A DNA stretch of 64,000 nt from Clostridium massiliamazoniense (GCF_001403635.1 NZ_LN879466.1:1-64000); one strand, 5' to 3'; positions 1-9,889 are shown, numbered from the stretch's first letter. A program made the numbers and translations. Notes: generated from the letters alone by a model not told the origin.

Positions 1-166
1 GAAGGGATAAACGCTGAAAGCATCTAAGCGTGAAGCCCCCCTCAAGATAAGATTTCCCATAGAGTAATCTAGTAAGACCCCTTGAAGACTACAAGGTTGA
101 TAGGTCGGAGGTGTAAGCATGGTAACATGTTCAGCTGACCGATACTAATAGGTCGAGGGCTTGATC
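1..166 (+). rRNA. 23S ribosomal RNA, 3' end (partial)
   Basis: The window opens inside the last helices of large-subunit rRNA. The segments GCTGAAAGCATCTAAGCG (near 11-30) and GATACTAATAGGTCGAGG (near 141-158) are conserved 3'-terminal 23S sequence. The mature end is placed near 166 by similarity to other Firmicutes and could be off by a few bases. It starts upstream of the window and heads the 5S-tRNA-5S tail of the operon. Confidence 0.95.
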
Positions 167-218
167 TAATAAATAGAATCACATATTTAGTGCAATTTTC
201 AGAGAACAAATTCTCTAA

Positions 219-335
219 TCTGGTAATTATGTTTCTTAGGGTAACACCCGTTCCCATTCCGAACACGAAGGTTAAGCCTAAGAAAGCCAATGGTACTGCA
301 TGGGTGACCGTGTGGGAGAGTAGGTTGTTGCCAGG
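219..335 (+). rRNA. rrf: 5S ribosomal RNA, copy 1
   Basis: Length is 117 nt. The 5' TCTGG pairs with the 3' CCAGG to close helix I, and the core ACACCCGTTCCCATTCCGAA and GGGAGAGTAGG are universal 5S segments. It differs from copy 2 mainly at paired positions (TTTCTTAGG/CCTAAGAAA here against CTCTTTAGG/CCTAAAGAG), so both copies keep their helices by compensating changes. Confidence 0.97.
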
Positions 336-343
336 TCTAATGT

Positions 344-418
<75 letters not shown>

Positions 419-441
419 ATTATAAAATTAAATTAATAAAA

Positions 442-558
442 TCTAGTGATTATGCTCTTTAGGGTAACACCCGTTCCCATTCCGAACACGAAGGTTAAGC
501 CTAAAGAGGCCAATGGTACTGCATGGGTGACCGTGTGGGAGAGTAGGTTGTCGCTAGG
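442..558 (+). rRNA. rrf: 5S ribosomal RNA, copy 2
   Basis: A second 117-nt 5S gene whose ends pair as TCTAG/CTAGG. It lies 23 bp after the tRNA-Asn CCA end and is followed at once by a terminator, so the operon tail is 23S-5S-tRNA-Asn-5S. Confidence 0.97.
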
Positions 559-565
559 TAAGATA

Positions 566-600
566 AAGACTTAAAGATTTTCTTTAAGTCTTTTTATTTT
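566..600 (+). terminator. Terminator of the rRNA operon
   Basis: The arms AAAGACTTAAAGA and TCTTTAAGTCTTT are perfectly complementary with a 2-3 nt loop, and a T-rich run follows. It ends the rRNA transcript just before the copA1 promoter. Confidence 0.9.
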
Positions 601-624
601 TTTAAAATTAATTTAAAAAAATAT

Positions 625-684
625 TTGACAAAGAATTTTAAAAGTAGTATAGTTTATTTGTAGACACCCCCCTAGGGGGAGGTC
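625..684 (+). promoter_or_regulatory. copA1 promoter with CsoR-type operator
   Basis: TTGACA (625-630) and TATAGT (648-653) are separated by exactly 17 bp. Just downstream, CCCCCTAGGGGG (668-679) is a perfect 12-bp palindrome inside ACACCCCCCTAGGGGGAGGT. The same C-run/G-run block stands at 9853-9875 in front of csoR. Known CsoR operators have this C4-6/G4-6 layout, and csoR itself is in this window. Binding at +5 to +25 would block transcription until Cu(I) releases the repressor. Confidence 0.8.
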
Positions 685-708
685 AATGAACAGAAGAAGG
701 TGAAAATA

Positions 709-3387
709 ATGAGTGAAACTTATAGGAAGGAAACTTATAAGGTTGAGGGTATGAGCTGTGCAGCTTGTGCAACATCAATAGAAAAAGTTTTAGGTAAACT
801 TGATGGTGTGGAAAATGCAGCAGTTAACTTTGCAGCAGAAACTGTAACAGTTAATTATGATAGTTCAAAAACTAAATTTGATATAATGCAAGAAAAATTA
901 AATAAACTTGACTTTAAACTTAAAAATGAAAATTTAAAGAAAGAAAGTTATAAAGTTGAGGGGATGAGTTGTGCAGCTTGTGCAACATCAATAGAAAAAG
1001 TTCTAGGAAAGCTTGACGGTGTAGAAAAAGCAGCAGTTAACTTTGCAGCAGAAACTGTAACAGTTGAATATGATAATTCACTGGTTGGGTTTGATAAAAT
1101 GCAAGAGAAGTTAAATAAGCTTGACTTTAAGCTTAAAAAGGACAATAAGGAAGTTACATATAAAGTTCAGGGAATGACTTGTGCAGCCTGTGCAACTTCT
1201 ATTGAAAAGACATTAAAGAGAATGGATGGTATAGATGAGGCGGCAGTTAATTTGGCTACAGAAACTGTAAAGTTCTCTTATGATGTTGATAAAGTAAGAA
1301 TAAGCGATGTAAAAGCTAAATTAGCAAAATTAGATTTTATATTAGTTGAAGATACAGATTCTAAGAATAAAGAAGCTGTAGATGGGAAAGAAAAAGAAGT
1401 AAAGGAAATGAAAAATAGACTTATTTGGTCTAGTATATTTACAGCACCAGTATTTATTATTGCTATGTGGAATATATTCGCAGCAAGTTCTTTACCTTCT
1501 TGGATAAATCCAAATACAAGTCCATTTACATTTGTTTGGGTTGAATTCATATGTACATCAGTTGTAGTAGGTGTAGGCTGGAAATTCTTTAAAGTTGGTA
1601 TTAAGAGTTTATTTGCAGGTAGTCCTAATATGGATACATTAATTGCTATAGGTTCTGGTGTAGCTTATATCTATAGTATATTTGCTTTATGTATGATGTA
1701 TGCAGGGGATCTTAGTTATGTTCAAAATCTATACTTTGAAACAGCAGCAATGATACTTGCGTTAATTACTTTAGGTAAGTACTTCGAAGCCTTAGCAAAA
1801 GGTAAAACTTCAGATGCTATTAAACAACTTATGGAGCTTGCTCCAAAAACAGCTGTTATATTAGTTGATGGAAAAGAACAAGAAATTTCTATTGACGAAG
1901 TTAGAGTTGGAGACTTAATTGTTGTTAAACCAGGTGAAAAATTCTCAGTTGATGGAATAGTAGTTGAAGGTACTACTTCAGTTGAAGAAAGTATGTTAAC
2001 TGGTGAAAGTATTCCAGTAGAAAAGAAAATTGGAGATGAAGTTTTCGGAGCTAGTATTAATAAAAACGGTAGAGTAGTTTATGAAGCTACTAAAGTTGGT
2101 AAAGATACAGTAATATCTCAAATAGTTAATTTAGTTAAAGATGCTCAAGGAACAAAGGCACCAATCGCTAAAACAGCAGACATTATCGCAGGTTACTTTG
2201 TACCAGTAGTTATTACTTTAGCAGTATTAGGTGCTATAGGTTGGTTTATAGCAACTAAAGATTATAAAAAATCATTAGAAATATTTATAGCAGTTATAAC
2301 AGTAGCTTGTCCATGTGCTTTAGGATTAGCAACACCAACAGCTATAATGGTTGGTACTGGTAGAGGAGCTGAAAATGGCGTACTTATAAAAGGTGGAGAA
2401 GCTTTAGAAGCAGCTCAAGGAATTCAAGCAGTTGTATTTGATAAAACTGGTACTTTAACAGAAGGTAAGCCAGTAGTAACAGATATAATAACTGAAGGCT
2501 ATGATAAAGAAGAAATATTAGCTATAGCAGCAGCAGCAGAAAAAGGTTCAGAACACCCACTTGGTGAAGCTATAGTAAATTCAGCAAAAGAAAAAGGTTT
2601 AGCTGAAAAAGAAATTAAAGATTTTACTGCAATTCCTGGTAAAGGTATTGAGGTTAAAGTTGAAAATAAAGTTGTATTCTTAGGAAATAAAAAACTTGTT
2701 GAAGATCAAGGTGTTAAATTAGGTAAATTTGAAGATAAATCTAATACTCTTGCAGAGCAAGGTAAAACACCAATGTACATGATTATTGATGGTAAATTAG
2801 AAGCTATAATAGCTGTTGCAGATACAGTTAAGAAGACTAGTAAAAAAGCTGTTGAAGAGTTAACAAAAATGGGAATTGAAGTTGTTATGTTAACTGGAGA
2901 TAATGCAAGAACAGCAAAAGCAATTGCTAGAGATTTAGGAATTACAAGAGTATTTGCAGATGTAATGCCTAATGAAAAAGCTGATAAAGTTAAGGAAATC
3001 CAAGCTGAAGGTAAAAAAGTTGTTATGGTTGGTGATGGTATCAACGATGCTCCAGCATTAGCTTTAGCAGATGTAGGTATGGCTATTGGATCAGGAACAG
3101 ACATAGCAATGGAAACAGCTGATATAGTTCTTATGAGAAGTGATATTATGGACGTTGTAGGTGCTATAAAACTAAGTAAGGCAACAATTAAAAATATAAA
3201 AGAGAGCTTAGGCTCATCAGTAGTTTATAACTGTATAGGTATTTTAATAGCTTTAGGAGCTCTTAGAATATTTGGAGGTCCATTACTAAATCCTATGATA
3301 GGAGCTTTAGCAATGAGTTTCAGTTCTATATCAGTTCTACTAAATGCTTTAAGATTAAAAAGATTTAAAGTTAATTACGAAGCATAA
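709..3387 (+). CDS. copA: Copper-translocating P1B-type ATPase with three HMA domains
   Basis: Exports Cu(I) across the membrane using ATP. Three N-terminal heavy-metal domains carry CAAC pairs at about residues 17-20, 88-91 and 158-161; the first two are almost identical, which points to recent internal duplication with a 213-nt period. The P-type core has TGES, the membrane metal site CPC ([14 protein letters not shown]), phosphorylation motif DKTGTLTEG, the SEHPLGEA nucleotide-binding motif and [11 protein letters not shown] start at ATG 709, nine bases after AGAAGG; a GTG at 700 would overlap that ribosome binding site. The gene is preceded by a CsoR-type operator and followed by its own terminator, so it is probably a single-gene copper-induced unit, separate from csoR-copA2-copZ. 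Confidence 0.95.
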   Translation: MSETYRKETYKVEGMSCAACATSIEKVLGKLDGVENAAVNFAAETVTVNYDSSKTKFDIMQEKLNKLDFKLKNENLKKESYKVEGMSCAACATSIEKVLGKLDGVEKAAVNFAAETVTVEYDNSLVGFDKMQEKLNKLDFKLKKDNKEVTYKVQGMTCAACATSIEKTLKRMDGIDEAAVNLATETVKFSYDVDKVRISDVKAKLAKLDFILVEDTDSKNKEAVDGKEKEVKEMKNRLIWSSIFTAPVFIIAMWNIFAASSLPSWINPNTSPFTFVWVEFICTSVVVGVGWKFFKVGIKSLFAGSPNMDTLIAIGSGVAYIYSIFALCMMYAGDLSYVQNLYFETAAMILALITLGKYFEALAKGKTSDAIKQLMELAPKTAVILVDGKEQEISIDEVRVGDLIVVKPGEKFSVDGIVVEGTTSVEESMLTGESIPVEKKIGDEVFGASINKNGRVVYEATKVGKDTVISQIVNLVKDAQGTKAPIAKTADIIAGYFVPVVITLAVLGAIGWFIATKDYKKSLEIFIAVITVACPCALGLATPTAIMVGTGRGAENGVLIKGGEALEAAQGIQAVVFDKTGTLTEGKPVVTDIITEGYDKEEILAIAAAAEKGSEHPLGEAIVNSAKEKGLAEKEIKDFTAIPGKGIEVKVENKVVFLGNKKLVEDQGVKLGKFEDKSNTLAEQGKTPMYMIIDGKLEAIIAVADTVKKTSKKAVEELTKMGIEVVMLTGDNARTAKAIARDLGITRVFADVMPNEKADKVKEIQAEGKKVVMVGDGINDAPALALADVGMAIGSGTDIAMETADIVLMRSDIMDVVGAIKLSKATIKNIKESLGSSVVYNCIGILIALGALRIFGGPLLNPMIGALAMSFSSISVLLNALRLKRFKVNYEA

Positions 3388-3410
3388 TAATTAAACAAAA
3401 AAATGTAAAG

Positions 3411-3452
3411 ACTTATACGAACCATTAGGTTTGTATAAGTTTTTCTTTTTTT
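3411..3452 (+). terminator. Terminator after copA1
   Basis: ACTTATACGAACC and GGTTTGTATAAGT form a 13-bp stem (one G-T pair) with an ATTA loop, followed by TTTTTCTTTTTTTC. Confidence 0.9.
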
Positions 3453-3561
3453 CAAAAGTAATACTAAAATTGAGAAATCTAAAATATAAAATATATAAGG
3501 AATATATTAGAACGTTAAACTAAATAGTTTATGGATAGAGTAATTTTTAGGGAGTGTAAAT

Positions 3562-4824
3562 ATGATAGAGGTATTTAATTCTAAATTTGAGTATCCAGAG
3601 TTTACTAAGGAAATGAAAAAGGATTATACCATATTAGTACCAACAATGTTGCCTATACATTTTAAATTATTATCTAAGTTATTCAAAGAAAATGGATATA
3701 ACATAGAAGTTTATGAAGCGGATAATCATAATGCATTAAGTGAAGGACTTAAGAGTGTTCACAATGATATGTGTTATCCTGCCCTCATCGTTATAGGGCA
3801 GATGATACAAGCTTTAAAGAGTGGAAAGTATGATATTAATAAAACAGCCCTTATAATGAGTCAAACAGGAGGGGGATGTAGGGCATCTAATTATATACAT
3901 CTTTTAAGAAAAGCTTTAAGAGATAATGATATGGGCTTTGTACCTGTTATATCACTAAATGCTTCAAAACTTGAAAAACATTCTGGTTTTAATTTGTCTC
4001 CAATTTTACTAAGTAAGTTAGCATACGCTGCTTATTATGGAGATTTAATTATGATAATATCCAATCAATGTAGACCTTATGAAGTTAATAAAGGAGAAAC
4101 TGATGAAGTAATAAATAAAGTTGTAGATAAATTAATTGAGGAGTTTAGAGGAATAGGATATTTAAAATTAGGAAAAATAAATAAATATATCCTAAATGAA
4201 TTTGAAAAGATAAATAGAAGTGATGAGGAAAAAGTAAAGGTAGGTATTGTTGGAGAAATATATATGAAATATTCTCCAGTTGGTAATAATAATCTCGAAG
4301 AATTTTTGTTAAAGGAAAATTGTGAGGTTGTTATGTCAGGAGTTTGTGATTTTTTCTTGTACTGCCTATCAGAAGGAGAAATAGATAGAAGATTATATAA
4401 TATGAATACCTTCACTAATTTTGGAAAGGAAAAGCTTTATTCTATTGTAAAAAGAATGCAAAAACTTATGATATCTTCAATAAAAAAACACGGTATTTTT
4501 AGAGCACCAACACCTTTTGATAAGGTAAAGGAATTAAGAAATGATTATATTGGTGAAGGAGTAAAAATGGGAGAAGGATGGCTTATGACAGCAGAAATGA
4601 TAGAGTTAATAGATAGTGGTATTAATAATATTGTTTGTGCTCAGCCTTTTGGATGTTTACCAAATCACATAGTTGGAAGAGGAATGAATAGAAAAATAAT
4701 GAATAAACATCCTAATGCTAATATTGTTACGGTAGATTATGATCCTGCATCTACTAAAGTAAATCAGGAAAATAGAATAAAGCTTATGTTGTCTAATGCA
4801 AAAATGCTTAATTTATTAAAGTAA
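3562..4824 (+). CDS. HgdB-like 2-hydroxyacyl-CoA dehydratase superfamily protein (stand-alone paralogue)
   Basis: A 420-residue protein that matches the one at 8310-9560 along its whole length, with shared blocks HNDMCYPAL, TGGGCRASNY, SNQCRPYE and CAQPFGCLPNH. Such conserved cysteines are typical of the iron-sulfur carrying HgdB/BcrC-type and double-cubane-cluster protein (DCCP) superfamily, which accept electrons from an ATP-driven activase. The neighbour at 5347 is such an activase. The start ATG follows GGGAG by eight bases. The physiological substrate is not evident. A 520-bp non-coding gap separates it from the activase, so it may be transcribed separately. Confidence 0.75.
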   Translation: MIEVFNSKFEYPEFTKEMKKDYTILVPTMLPIHFKLLSKLFKENGYNIEVYEADNHNALSEGLKSVHNDMCYPALIVIGQMIQALKSGKYDINKTALIMSQTGGGCRASNYIHLLRKALRDNDMGFVPVISLNASKLEKHSGFNLSPILLSKLAYAAYYGDLIMIISNQCRPYEVNKGETDEVINKVVDKLIEEFRGIGYLKLGKINKYILNEFEKINRSDEEKVKVGIVGEIYMKYSPVGNNNLEEFLLKENCEVVMSGVCDFFLYCLSEGEIDRRLYNMNTFTNFGKEKLYSIVKRMQKLMISSIKKHGIFRAPTPFDKVKELRNDYIGEGVKMGEGWLMTAEMIELIDSGINNIVCAQPFGCLPNHIVGRGMNRKIMNKHPNANIVTVDYDPASTKVNQENRIKLMLSNAKMLNLLK

Positions 4825-5346
4825 AGATGAAAATATAAATAATGTTATTATTTTAGAAATTAAGGAATTTAACTATACAATTAGTTAAAAAAGAGATTTT
4901 TTATTAATAAGGTACGAAAAAAAACAAATTCTTATTAATAATATAAAATATTTTTAAAAATCAGAAAAGTAAAGAAAATAGTAAAATTAAAATGGAAAGA
5001 GTTAATTCTTACTATTTGTATGGATTTAAACTTGTATAAAATAACAATTAATTCAGTTAAGATTATTAGAAAAAATTTAAAGAATAATTATTTAAATTTA
5101 TTAGACCATGATTAAAAATCTTTAACTGAATTTTTAGTTAGTTCTATCTAGAGAGGAAGTTAGTAATAGAAAATTTGAAAAAATAGTATATTGCAGTAAC
5201 TGGCTAGATAAATTTCTATGTCTAGGTTTATATGTTTATTAGATATAGATAATATATTTTAATGAATTTCAATGAATTTATCTAAGGAATTCATGGAATT
5301 TAAAAATAACAACAAAGAAAAAGCTGTAGAGAGAGGGGATTTAATA
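4825..5346. other. Non-coding gap with dispersed-repeat-like sequence
   Basis: No credible gene. The A/T-rich stretch includes TTAATTCAGTTAAGATT (near 5048) and an approximate inverted counterpart AATCTTTAACTGAA (near 5117), resembling fragments seen in other gaps of this window (near 18780, 29060, 40060 and 42960). An ATG at 5272 opens the activase frame but lacks a ribosome binding site. Confidence 0.4.
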
Positions 5347-8304
5347 TTGTCTTACAAAATAGGTATAGATGCTGGATCAACAACGGTAAAGCTTTTAGTT
5401 AGAGATGATGAAAATAATGTAGTTTACCAAAGTTACGAAAGGCATTTTTCAAAAGTTAGAGAATTAATTTTAAAGGAATTAAAGTCAATAGAGAACATTA
5501 TAAAAGGAAAAGAGTTAAAAGTGGCTATCACTGGATCAGCAGGATATGGTGTTTCTAAAGAAACAGATATAGATTTTGTCCAAGAAGTTTTTGCTACAAC
5601 ATTAGCAATTAGAAAAACTTTACCTGATGTTGATGTTGCAATTGAACTTGGTGGAGAAGATGCCAAGATAATCTTTTTAACAAATGGTTTTGAGGAAAGA
5701 ATGAATTCTAGTTGTGCAGGAGGAACAGGGGCATTTATAGATCAAATGGCACATTTATTAGATGTAACAGGAGAAGAATTAGATGCACTTAGCTTAAAGC
5801 ATGAATCTCTTTATCCAATAGCATCTAGATGCGGAGTTTTTGCAAAAACAGATGTTCAACCACTTTTAAATCAAGGTGCGAAAAAAGAGGATATAGCAGC
5901 AAGTATATTCCAATCAGTGGCAGATCAAACTATTGGAGGACTTGCACAAGGTAGAGAAATAAAAGGAAAAATATTATTTTTAGGTGGACCATTAGATTTC
6001 TATGAAGGCCTTAGAGATAGATTTAGAGAAACTTTAAAGCTTGATGAAGAACATGCTGTTTTACCTGAAAATGCAAAGGTATTTGTTGCTTTAGGAGCAT
6101 CAATTTATGCTGGAGAACAACAAAAATCATATAAATATGAGGATATCATAAATGTATTAGAGGATAAATCTAATAGAATAAGAACAATAAATATAATCCC
6201 ATCATTATTTGAATCAGAAGAGGATTATAGAGAATTTAAGGAACGTCATGATAAAGCATCAGTTGCATTTAAGGATATTAGTGAGTATTCAGGAAATGCA
6301 TACTTAGGAATTGATGCTGGTAGTACAACAACAAAAATTGTTTTATTAGATGAAGAAGAAAATATAATTTATGAATACTACGCTTCTAATAAGGGGAATC
6401 CAGTAGAAGTTGTTAGAAGACAGCTTGTAGATATATATGAGAAATGTGGAGATAGAATTAAAATAAAGGGAAGTTCTGTAACAGGTTATGGTGAAGAACT
6501 TATAAAAAATGGATTTAATATAGACTTTGGAATAGTTGAAACTATAGCTCACTTCTTAGCTGGTAAGCATTTTAATCCAAAAGTTGACTTTATCCTTGAT
6601 ATTGGTGGTCAGGATATGAAATGCTTCAAAATTAAAGATGGTGTTATAGATAGCATAATGTTAAATGAAGCATGCTCAGCTGGATGTGGATCATTCATAG
6701 AAAGTTTTGCTAATCAAATGGGCTATGATGTTAAAGAGTTTGCTAAATTAGGATTATTTGCAGAAGGAACAGTTGAATTAGGTTCTAAGTGTACAGTATT
6801 CATGAACTCATCTGTAAAACAAGCTCAAAAGGATGGGGCAACTATAAAGGATATATCAGCTGGATTATCTGTAAGTGTTGTTAAAAATGCTTTATACAAA
6901 GTTATACGTGTAAGAAATCCTAAAGATTTAGGTGAAAATATACTTGTTCAAGGTGGAACAATGTATAATGATGCTATTTTAAGAAGTTTTGAAATGGAGC
7001 TTGGAAGAAATGTTGTTAGACCAAACATAGCTGGTCTTATGGGTGCTTATGGTGCAGCTTTATATGCTAAAGAAAATATAGGAGCAAAGGAAACATCAAC
7101 TTTAAAGAGAGAAGATATGGAAGAATTTAAACATAGTTCTAAGAGTGCTAGATGTGGACTTTGTACAAATAGATGCAACTTAACTATTAATATATTTGGA
7201 GAAGGTGCAAATAAAAGATTTATGTCAGGTAATAAGTGTTCAAGACCAGAAGGAAAGGGCGAACAAAAACATTTACCAGACGTATATCAATATAAATATG
7301 ATTTTATAAGAGGATTAGAATACAAGGAAGGTAAAAGGGGGACTGTAGGGTTACCTGTAGCTCTTAATTACTATGAAACTTTACCTTACTGGGTTGAATT
7401 TTTCAAAACATTAGATATTTCAGTAGCAATATCAGATCCATCATCAAAGAAGCTTTATGTAAAAGGTCAACATACTATACCATCAGATACTGTATGTTAT
7501 CCTGCTAAGTTAGTGCATGGTCATATAGAAAGTCTATTAGAAAAAGGTGTTAATAATATATTCTATCCATGTATGACTTACAATGTAGATGAAGGATTAA
7601 CAGATAGTTGCTTCAACTGTCCAATTGTTGCATATTATCCAGAACTTATAAATGGTAATGTACCTTCACTTGAAAGTAGACACTTTATGTATCCTTATTT
7701 AATGCTTGGTAATGAAAAAAGCTTAGTTAAAAGTTTATATAAAGAATTAAGTCCAGTTTATGAAGGGCTTACAATGGATATGATAAAGGAAGCAGTAAAT
7801 AATGCTAATAAAGCCTATGAAGCTTTCAAAAATTCTGTAAGAGAAAAAGGTAAAGAAGCTATAGAATATGCAAGAACTAATAATTTACCAATAATAGTTT
7901 TAGCGGGAAGACCTTATCATGTTGATGAAGAGATAAACCATGGTATCCATAAGGCTTTAACATCCTTAGGAACAGTAGTTATAACAGAGGATTCAATATC
8001 ATCAGTTGAACATAATCCGAGAGTAAAAGTTCTTAATCAATGGAGTTATCAAGCTAGACTTTATAGTGCAGCTGCATGTGTGGCTAAGAATCCAGATATG
8101 AATTTAATACAACTTGTATCATTTGGATGTGGAACAGATGCTATAACATCAGATGAGGTTAAGGATATATTAGAGGAAAACGGAAAAGTTTATACACAAA
8201 TAAAAATTGATGAAACAAACAATTTAGGAGCAGCAAAAATAAGATTAAGAAGTATGTTAGAAGCTGTTGCACAAAAGGAAAAAGCTAAGGTCAAGGAGGT
8301 ATAG
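5347..8304 (+). CDS. 2-hydroxyacyl-CoA dehydratase activase-type ATPase (two ASKHA domains plus DUF2229-like part)
   Basis: An ATP-dependent low-potential electron injector. Two BadF/BadG/BcrA-type ASKHA domains are seen, one opening IGIDAGSTTVK and one, about 315 residues on, LGIDAGSTTTK. Each has the cysteine loop expected to hold a bridging [4Fe-4S] cluster at the dimer (SSCAGGTGAF, ACSAGCGSF). After about residue 620 comes CGLCTNRCNL and a long cysteine-bearing DUF2229-like region. I choose TTG 5347 (MSYKIGIDAGSTTVK) because GAGAGGGGAT stands seven bases upstream and activases normally begin this way; an ATG at 5272 would add 25 residues without a site. The gene ends five bases before the HgdB-like 8310 gene, so the two form one operon; many clostridia have them fused. 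Confidence 0.85.
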   Translation: MSYKIGIDAGSTTVKLLVRDDENNVVYQSYERHFSKVRELILKELKSIENIIKGKELKVAITGSAGYGVSKETDIDFVQEVFATTLAIRKTLPDVDVAIELGGEDAKIIFLTNGFEERMNSSCAGGTGAFIDQMAHLLDVTGEELDALSLKHESLYPIASRCGVFAKTDVQPLLNQGAKKEDIAASIFQSVADQTIGGLAQGREIKGKILFLGGPLDFYEGLRDRFRETLKLDEEHAVLPENAKVFVALGASIYAGEQQKSYKYEDIINVLEDKSNRIRTINIIPSLFESEEDYREFKERHDKASVAFKDISEYSGNAYLGIDAGSTTTKIVLLDEEENIIYEYYASNKGNPVEVVRRQLVDIYEKCGDRIKIKGSSVTGYGEELIKNGFNIDFGIVETIAHFLAGKHFNPKVDFILDIGGQDMKCFKIKDGVIDSIMLNEACSAGCGSFIESFANQMGYDVKEFAKLGLFAEGTVELGSKCTVFMNSSVKQAQKDGATIKDISAGLSVSVVKNALYKVIRVRNPKDLGENILVQGGTMYNDAILRSFEMELGRNVVRPNIAGLMGAYGAALYAKENIGAKETSTLKREDMEEFKHSSKSARCGLCTNRCNLTINIFGEGANKRFMSGNKCSRPEGKGEQKHLPDVYQYKYDFIRGLEYKEGKRGTVGLPVALNYYETLPYWVEFFKTLDISVAISDPSSKKLYVKGQHTIPSDTVCYPAKLVHGHIESLLEKGVNNIFYPCMTYNVDEGLTDSCFNCPIVAYYPELINGNVPSLESRHFMYPYLMLGNEKSLVKSLYKELSPVYEGLTMDMIKEAVNNANKAYEAFKNSVREKGKEAIEYARTNNLPIIVLAGRPYHVDEEINHGIHKALTSLGTVVITEDSISSVEHNPRVKVLNQWSYQARLYSAAACVAKNPDMNLIQLVSFGCGTDAITSDEVKDILEENGKVYTQIKIDETNNLGAAKIRLRSMLEAVAQKEKAKVKEV

Positions 8305-8309
8305 TAACA

Positions 8310-9560
8310 ATGATTGAGATAAAGGATAAAAACTATGTAGAATTTACTAAAGAAATGAAAGATGAATACACTATATTAGCACCAACAATGTTACCAATTC
8401 ATTTTAATATGTTTTCAAGAATGATGGCTACACAAGGATATAAGCTAGAGTTCTATGAAGGAGATGTAAGTAGTGCATTAAATGAAGGTTTAAGAAGTGT
8501 TCATAATGACATGTGTTTTCCTGCATTAATAGTAGTAGGTCAAATGTTACATGCTTTGAAAAGTGGAGAGTATGATCCTAATAAAACAGCATTAGTTTTA
8601 AGTCAAACTGGTGGTGGATGTAGAGCATCTAACTATATTCCAATGTTGAGAAGAGCTTTAAAAGAAAATGGATTTGAGCAAGTACCTGTTATTTCAGTTA
8701 ACCAAGGTGGTGAAACACATTCAGGGCTTGTACTGACTCCAGATTTTCTTCTTCAAGTTGCCTATGCTATTTTATATGCAGATTTCATAATGTATATTTC
8801 AAATCAATGTAGACCATATGAAATTAATAAAGGTGATACTGAGAAGGCTATAGAAGAGGCTACAGAATTAGTTCTAGATTCTTTAGAAAATAAAAAGTAT
8901 TTAAAAACAAAGGTTTTATATACAGAATTAATAGAAATCTTTAATAATATAGAAAAGTCAGATGAGAAAAAACCTAGAGTAGGAATAATGGGAGAGATAT
9001 TTATGAAATATTCTCCTATTGGAAATAACCACTTAGAAGAATTTTTACTAAGTGAAGGGTGCGAAGTTGTTGTACCTGGAATAATGGATTTTTGTCTTTA
9101 TTGTTTAAATGATGCAAAGATGAATAAAACATTATATGGAATATCAGATATGTCAGCAGGTGTAAAATTAATGATGACAAACCTAATTGAAGGAATGCAA
9201 AAAACAATGATTTCAGTTATAAAGTCTAAAAGTAATTTTACAGCTCCAGCATCATTTAAGCACTTAAAGGAATTAGTAAATGGATACATAAGTGAAGGAA
9301 TGGTTATGGGAGAAGGATGGCTTGTAACTGCAGAGATGTTAGAATTTATAGATATTGGAGTTAATAATATAGTTTGTGCACAACCATTTGGATGTTTACC
9401 AAACCATATAGTAGGTAAAGGGATGAACAGAAAGATATTATCAAATCATCCTGAAGCAAATATAGTTACTATTGATTATGACCCATCATCATCAAAGGTA
9501 AATCAAGAAAATAGAATAAAGTTAATGTTAGGTAGAGCAAAAATGGCTGAATTATTTTAA
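8310..9560 (+). CDS. HgdB-like partner of the activase
   Basis: A 416-residue paralogue of the 3562-4824 product, sharing HNDMCFPAL, TGGGCRASNY, SNQCRPYE and CAQPFGCLPNH. AAGGAGG (8295-8301) overlaps the end of the activase gene and lies eight bases before the ATG, so the two are translationally close. It is the probable iron-sulfur electron acceptor of the activase. Related two-component DCCP systems reduce small molecules at a double-cubane cluster, but I cannot tell from sequence whether this one acts on an acyl-CoA or another substrate. Confidence 0.8.
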   Translation: MIEIKDKNYVEFTKEMKDEYTILAPTMLPIHFNMFSRMMATQGYKLEFYEGDVSSALNEGLRSVHNDMCFPALIVVGQMLHALKSGEYDPNKTALVLSQTGGGCRASNYIPMLRRALKENGFEQVPVISVNQGGETHSGLVLTPDFLLQVAYAILYADFIMYISNQCRPYEINKGDTEKAIEEATELVLDSLENKKYLKTKVLYTELIEIFNNIEKSDEKKPRVGIMGEIFMKYSPIGNNHLEEFLLSEGCEVVVPGIMDFCLYCLNDAKMNKTLYGISDMSAGVKLMMTNLIEGMQKTMISVIKSKSNFTAPASFKHLKELVNGYISEGMVMGEGWLVTAEMLEFIDIGVNNIVCAQPFGCLPNHIVGKGMNRKILSNHPEANIVTIDYDPSSSKVNQENRIKLMLGRAKMAELF

Positions 9561-9621
9561 ATTCAAGAAACTTGTTTCTAAGTGGCGAATAGTTGACTAT
9601 TTAGTATTAAGTTTTAATTTA

Positions 9622-9653
9622 AAAGGATGTATCTGATTTTTGATACATCCTTT
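9622..9653 (+). terminator. Terminator after the activase operon (GGATGTATC type)
   Basis: AAAGGATGTATC and GATACATCCTTT form a 12-bp perfect stem with an 8-nt loop. The GGATGTATC stem recurs in the elements at 15255, 41780 and 46001. Confidence 0.85.
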
Positions 9654-9814
9654 AACTTTGGAAAATTAATATTCATATAATAATTAATTTAAGTAATATT
9701 CTAATATTTATAAATTAATTATAAGTAAATGGAGAATTTTAACTTATATAGATAAGGTTCAAAAATCTATGTGAATTAGATTTAAGTTTATTTTAAGGAA
9801 TATTATTAAAAATA

Positions 9815-9875
9815 TTGACAAAGTATAATAAAAAGAGTATTCTTTAATTAAAGACACCCCCTATGGGAGGGGGTG
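9815..9875 (+). promoter_or_regulatory. csoR operon promoter with CsoR-type operator
   Basis: TTGACA (9815-9820), 17 bp, TATTCT (9838-9843), then GACACCCCCTATGGGAGGGGG (9853-9873). The layout and distances match those before copA1, so one repressor can control both units. The operator lies within a few bases of the csoR ribosome binding site. Confidence 0.8.
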
Positions 9876-9889
9876 GGGAGGTGGAAAGT

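Noticed and set aside
5272-5346. ATG at 5272 as the activase start
   Set aside because: No ribosome binding site; the added 25 residues do not look like the family, whereas TTG 5347 gives the standard beginning.
9863-9889. ATG at 9863 as the csoR start
   Set aside because: It lies inside the CsoR operator, has no ribosome binding site and adds a Gly-rich stretch not typical of the family; TTG 9890 with GGAGGTG is better.
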